From assembly GCA_965368175.1 (NCBI GenBank), contig CBDULX010000124.1, positions 1 to 9,094 on the forward strand: DNA of 9,094 nt. Direction: 5' to 3'. The notes below the pieces were generated by a model. It worked only from the letters and a program-made list of their open reading frames with translations, made no database searches and was not told where the DNA came from. Positions within the stretch are counted from its first letter, which is position 1. Each line of letters begins with the position of its first letter. Position numbers and translations under genes: made by a program. This stretch comes from CBDULX01 sp965368175 (GTDB lineage Bacteria; Pseudomonadota; Gammaproteobacteria; SZUA-229). This document shows positions 7,193 through 9,094 of this stretch, piece by piece.

Positions 7193-7613
7193 CCAGGTTT
7201 TGCTGCGCTACCAGTTACTGCTGGAAGACGGCACTGAAGTTGAAAGCAACCAGGACATAGAACCCCTGGATTTCACCATGGGCGATGGCACGCTGACGGA
7301 TGGCATGGAAAATGTTCTGATCGATCATGTCGCCGGTGATAAACTGTCGGTAACTTTGCCACCGGATGCCTGCTTTGGTTATCCCGACCCGGACAACATC
7401 CACAGCATGCCATTGTCCGACTTCCCCGATGAGCTGAGCCCTGAACCGGGTCAGGTGATCGCGTTTGACGGACCCAACGATGAAGATATTGTCGGCACCA
7501 TAGTGGAACTCAAAAACAAAGAGGTGCGGATCGATTTCAGTCATCCCCTGGCCGGCCGTACCCTGATTTTTAACGCCGAGGTCATTCAGGTCAATAATTC
7601 AGCGGATTTATGA
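7170..7613 (+). CDS. fkpB: FKBP-type peptidyl-prolyl isomerase FkpB (SlpA)
   Basis: 147 residues with the SlpA-type FKBP layout. It opens with VLLRYQLLLEDGTEVESN, and the FKBP strand PLDFTMGDGTLTDGMENVLIDHVAGD follows. The flap or insert-in-flap region (about 75-120) includes DACFGYPDPD, and the protein closes with VRIDFSHPLAGRTLIFNAEVIQV. The DFSHPLAGRTL block is diagnostic of this family. It is a cytoplasmic isomerase and chaperone of weak catalytic activity in E. coli; its targets here are unknown. The ATG at 7170 overlaps lspA by 23 nt and has no clear SD, which points to translation coupled to lspA. Family alignment supports this start over the in-frame upstream one at 7053. The protein is strongly acidic. 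It shares a border with ispH, as in many gammaproteobacteria. Confidence 0.94.
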   Translation: MNKIQDNSQVLLRYQLLLEDGTEVESNQDIEPLDFTMGDGTLTDGMENVLIDHVAGDKLSVTLPPDACFGYPDPDNIHSMPLSDFPDELSPEPGQVIAFDGPNDEDIVGTIVELKNKEVRIDFSHPLAGRTLIFNAEVIQVNNSADL

Positions 7614-8545
7614 TGCAAATTATATTAGCCAATCCCCGAGGTTTCTGTGCCGGTGTCGATCGGGCCATAGAAATTGTAGACCGTGCCCTGGAACTGTTCG
7701 GCGCACCCATTTATGTTCGCCATGAAGTGGTGCATAACACCTATGTGGTCGGTTGCCTGAAAGAAAAAGGCGCTATTTTTATCGAAGACCTCAAAGACGT
7801 ACCCGACAACGCCACCCTGATTTTCAGCGCCCATGGCGTATCAAAAGCTGTACAGAACGAAGCCAGTCATCGCCGGCTAAAAGTATTCGATGCCACCTGC
7901 CCGCTGGTCACCAAGGTGCATCTTGAAGTCGCTCGTCATGCCCTGAACGGTGATGACGTGATACTGATTGGTCATGCCGGACATCCGGAAGTGGAAGGCA
8001 CCATGGGCCAGTACAACAATGAGCAGGGTGGGCAGATTTATCTGGTAGAAGATGAAAAAGATGCACAGACCATCGAAGTGAATAAACCCGATCAACTGGC
8101 CTATGTGACACAAACCACCTTATCGGTGGACGATTCCATCGCCATCATTGAGTTGCTGAAACAGCGATTTCCCAGGATCCACGGACCCCGCAAAGACGAC
8201 ATCTGTTACGCCACCCAGAACCGACAGGATGCGGTTAAAAAGCTGGCCAATGACTGCGACCTGATGCTGGTGGTGGGTTCAATTAATAGCTCCAATTCTA
8301 ACCGACTGCGGGAACTGGCAGAAAAGTTAAACACCCCCAGTTACCTGGTGGACGACTCGGATCACCTGGAAAAACACTGGTTTAAAAATAAAACACGCAT
8401 CGGCATCACCGCCGGTGCCTCGGCGCCGGAAGTGTTGGTCAATGATGTGATTAGTCGATTAAAAGAATGGTTTGGGGCCAGCCTCAGTGAAGACAGCGGC
8501 CCCAAAGAACAGATCGTGTTTCAGTTACCGAAGGAGCTTCGGTAA
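7613..8545 (+). CDS. ispH: 4-hydroxy-3-methylbut-2-enyl diphosphate reductase
   Basis: 310-residue iron-sulfur enzyme (LytB) of the last MEP-pathway step, reducing HMBPP to IPP and DMAPP. The three cluster-ligating cysteines are C12 (NPRGFCAGVDRA), C96 (DATCPLV) and C198 (ICYATQNRQ). Substrate-site residues H41 (EVVHN), H74 (FSAHG), H124 and E126 (HAGHPEVEGTMGQ) are present. Two ATGs stand in tandem at 7610 and 7613. The second gives the usual MQI start and lies 6 nt after AGCGGA (7601-7606); the first would leave only 3 nt, so 7613 is preferred by one residue. The start overlaps the fkpB stop (TGA 7611-7613). It is the last gene of the rightward run, and its final codons form half of a hairpin. 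Confidence 0.97.
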   Translation: MQIILANPRGFCAGVDRAIEIVDRALELFGAPIYVRHEVVHNTYVVGCLKEKGAIFIEDLKDVPDNATLIFSAHGVSKAVQNEASHRRLKVFDATCPLVTKVHLEVARHALNGDDVILIGHAGHPEVEGTMGQYNNEQGGQIYLVEDEKDAQTIEVNKPDQLAYVTQTTLSVDDSIAIIELLKQRFPRIHGPRKDDICYATQNRQDAVKKLANDCDLMLVVGSINSSNSNRLRELAEKLNTPSYLVDDSDHLEKHWFKNKTRIGITAGASAPEVLVNDVISRLKEWFGASLSEDSGPKEQIVFQLPKELR

Positions 8546-8557
8546 ACAGCTTTATTT
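8524..8557 (+). terminator. Hairpin terminator overlapping the ispH stop
   Basis: A perfect 9-bp stem, TTACCGAAG (8524-8532) with CTTCGGTAA (8536-8544), has loop GAG. Its 3' arm contains the last ispH codons and most of the stop codon. The downstream T-tract is broken and displaced (CAGCTTTATTTAT), so efficiency is uncertain. It sits in the 10-nt junction between convergent ispH and pilE. On the minus strand it follows the pilE stop but lacks a T-run, so termination in that direction is less likely. Confidence 0.55.
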
Positions 8558-8966
8558 ATCGATTCCAGCATACCCTTGGTGTCATTACCTGGGCTGAAGT
8601 ATAGGTTAACACCACACAGCTGGTGCCCCCTTCGCTATCAGTGGCAACCGGAGTGCCGGCTTTTGCCGTCGCCGTCAGCGTATAACTCGAGGTGGTGGTT
8701 GCTGCGACAGCCAGAGTATACAAACCCTCCTTTGTTGTAGTAGCCGCACCAAGAGTTGCCATATCGGCGGCGTAACCGCGATTTTGCAGATAATAAACTT
8801 CCTGCTGATCCGCCAGACTGGTCAGGCCGTTATAAGCATCCGATCGATAGGACTGCCTTACATAGTTCTGATAGGATGGATAAGCAATACTGCTCAGTAT
8901 CCCCACGATCGCCACCGTTATCATCAGCTCAATCAGGGTAAAACCTCTGTTACTTTTTAATCTCAT
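8556..8966 (-). CDS. pilE: Type IV minor pilin, PilE-like
   Basis: 136-residue prepilin. The class III leader is MRLKSNRG with cleavage after G8, giving mature FTLIEL with the conserved E at mature position 5. The hydrophobic N-terminal helix runs to about residue 29 and is followed by YPSYQNYVRQSYRSDAYNGL, typical of PilE and minor pilins. The globular part is rich in Ala and Thr. C117 and C133 probably close the C-terminal disulfide loop, with the family-style VCW near the end. It would be processed by PilD and enter the pilus or its priming tip complex. The ATG (8964-8966) has GAG about 8 nt upstream. Its position tail to tail with ispH is as in Pseudomonas, where pilE ends the fimU-pilVWXY1Y2E cluster. 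PilE versus another minor pilin rests mainly on that context. Confidence 0.88.
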   Translation of the reverse strand: MRLKSNRGFTLIELMITVAIVGILSSIAYPSYQNYVRQSYRSDAYNGLTSLADQQEVYYLQNRGYAADMATLGAATTTKEGLYTLAVAATTTSSYTLTATAKAGTPVATDSEGGTSCVVLTYTSAQVMTPRVCWNR

Positions 8967-8997
8967 AAAATCATCTCTAATTTAATTCGCCTGTTTC

Positions 8998-9033
8998 AAA
9001 AACACTTTATCTTTCATACCAGTAAAGTGTTTT
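8998..9033 (-). terminator. Probable terminator of an unseen gene upstream of pilE
   Basis: AAAACACTTTA (8999-9009) and TAAAGTGTTTT (9023-9033) are perfect 11-base complements around a 13-nt loop. On the minus strand the stem ends in five T residues (9002-8998). The stem is AT-rich, so it may be weak. It would end a leftward gene entering from beyond the right edge; possible final stop codons lie at 9039-9041 and 9059-9061, just upstream of the hairpin. pilE would then have its own promoter in 8967-8998, where I see no convincing -35/-10 pair. Confidence 0.42.
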
Positions 9034-9094
9034 ATGTTTTATCGTCTGTTCCAATTTATCACACTCGGTACTGACACAAATCGCGGTATTGGAA

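Overview
The window is a conserved housekeeping cluster from a gammaproteobacterium of middling GC content. The order rpsT (leftward), then murJ - ribF - ileS - lspA - fkpB - ispH (all rightward), then a convergent pilE-type minor pilin, is as I recall it around ispH and the fimU-pilE cluster of Pseudomonas. The proteins also align well with gammaproteobacterial versions (IleS, LspA, IspH, MurJ). I cannot name the genus. Polar flagella and type IV pili are plausible, given a YcgR-like PilZ protein and a pilin gene, but only the pilin is direct evidence.

Layout. Positions 1-250 hold no gene. They contain a long imperfect inverted repeat (50-76 with 164-190) and the rpsT terminator. rpsT (251-514, minus) starts with TTG. 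A short divergent promoter region (515-637) separates it from a PilZ-domain gene (638-1303), which is followed after 2 nt by murJ. Sequence and SD placement suggest that murJ starts at a rare CTG codon at 1306. A 73-nt gap with a perfect TATAAT box precedes ribF (2933-3865). ribF, ileS, lspA, fkpB and ispH then run with gaps of 11 nt or less or with short overlaps, so they look like one transcription unit ending at a hairpin built into the ispH stop codon. pilE (8556-8966, minus) meets ispH tail to tail with 10 nt between them. The right edge carries a hairpin that probably terminates an unseen leftward gene upstream of pilE.

Function. MurJ flips lipid II, RibF makes FMN and FAD, IleS charges tRNA-Ile, LspA matures lipoproteins, FkpB is a small FKBP-type isomerase/chaperone, and IspH makes IPP/DMAPP. 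IspH supplies the isoprenoid from which the undecaprenyl carrier used by MurJ is made. The unusual element is the c-di-GMP-binding PilZ protein tightly coupled to murJ. I see no clearly novel multi-gene system; the points worth checking are that PilZ-murJ pair, the CTG start, and the repeat beside rpsT.
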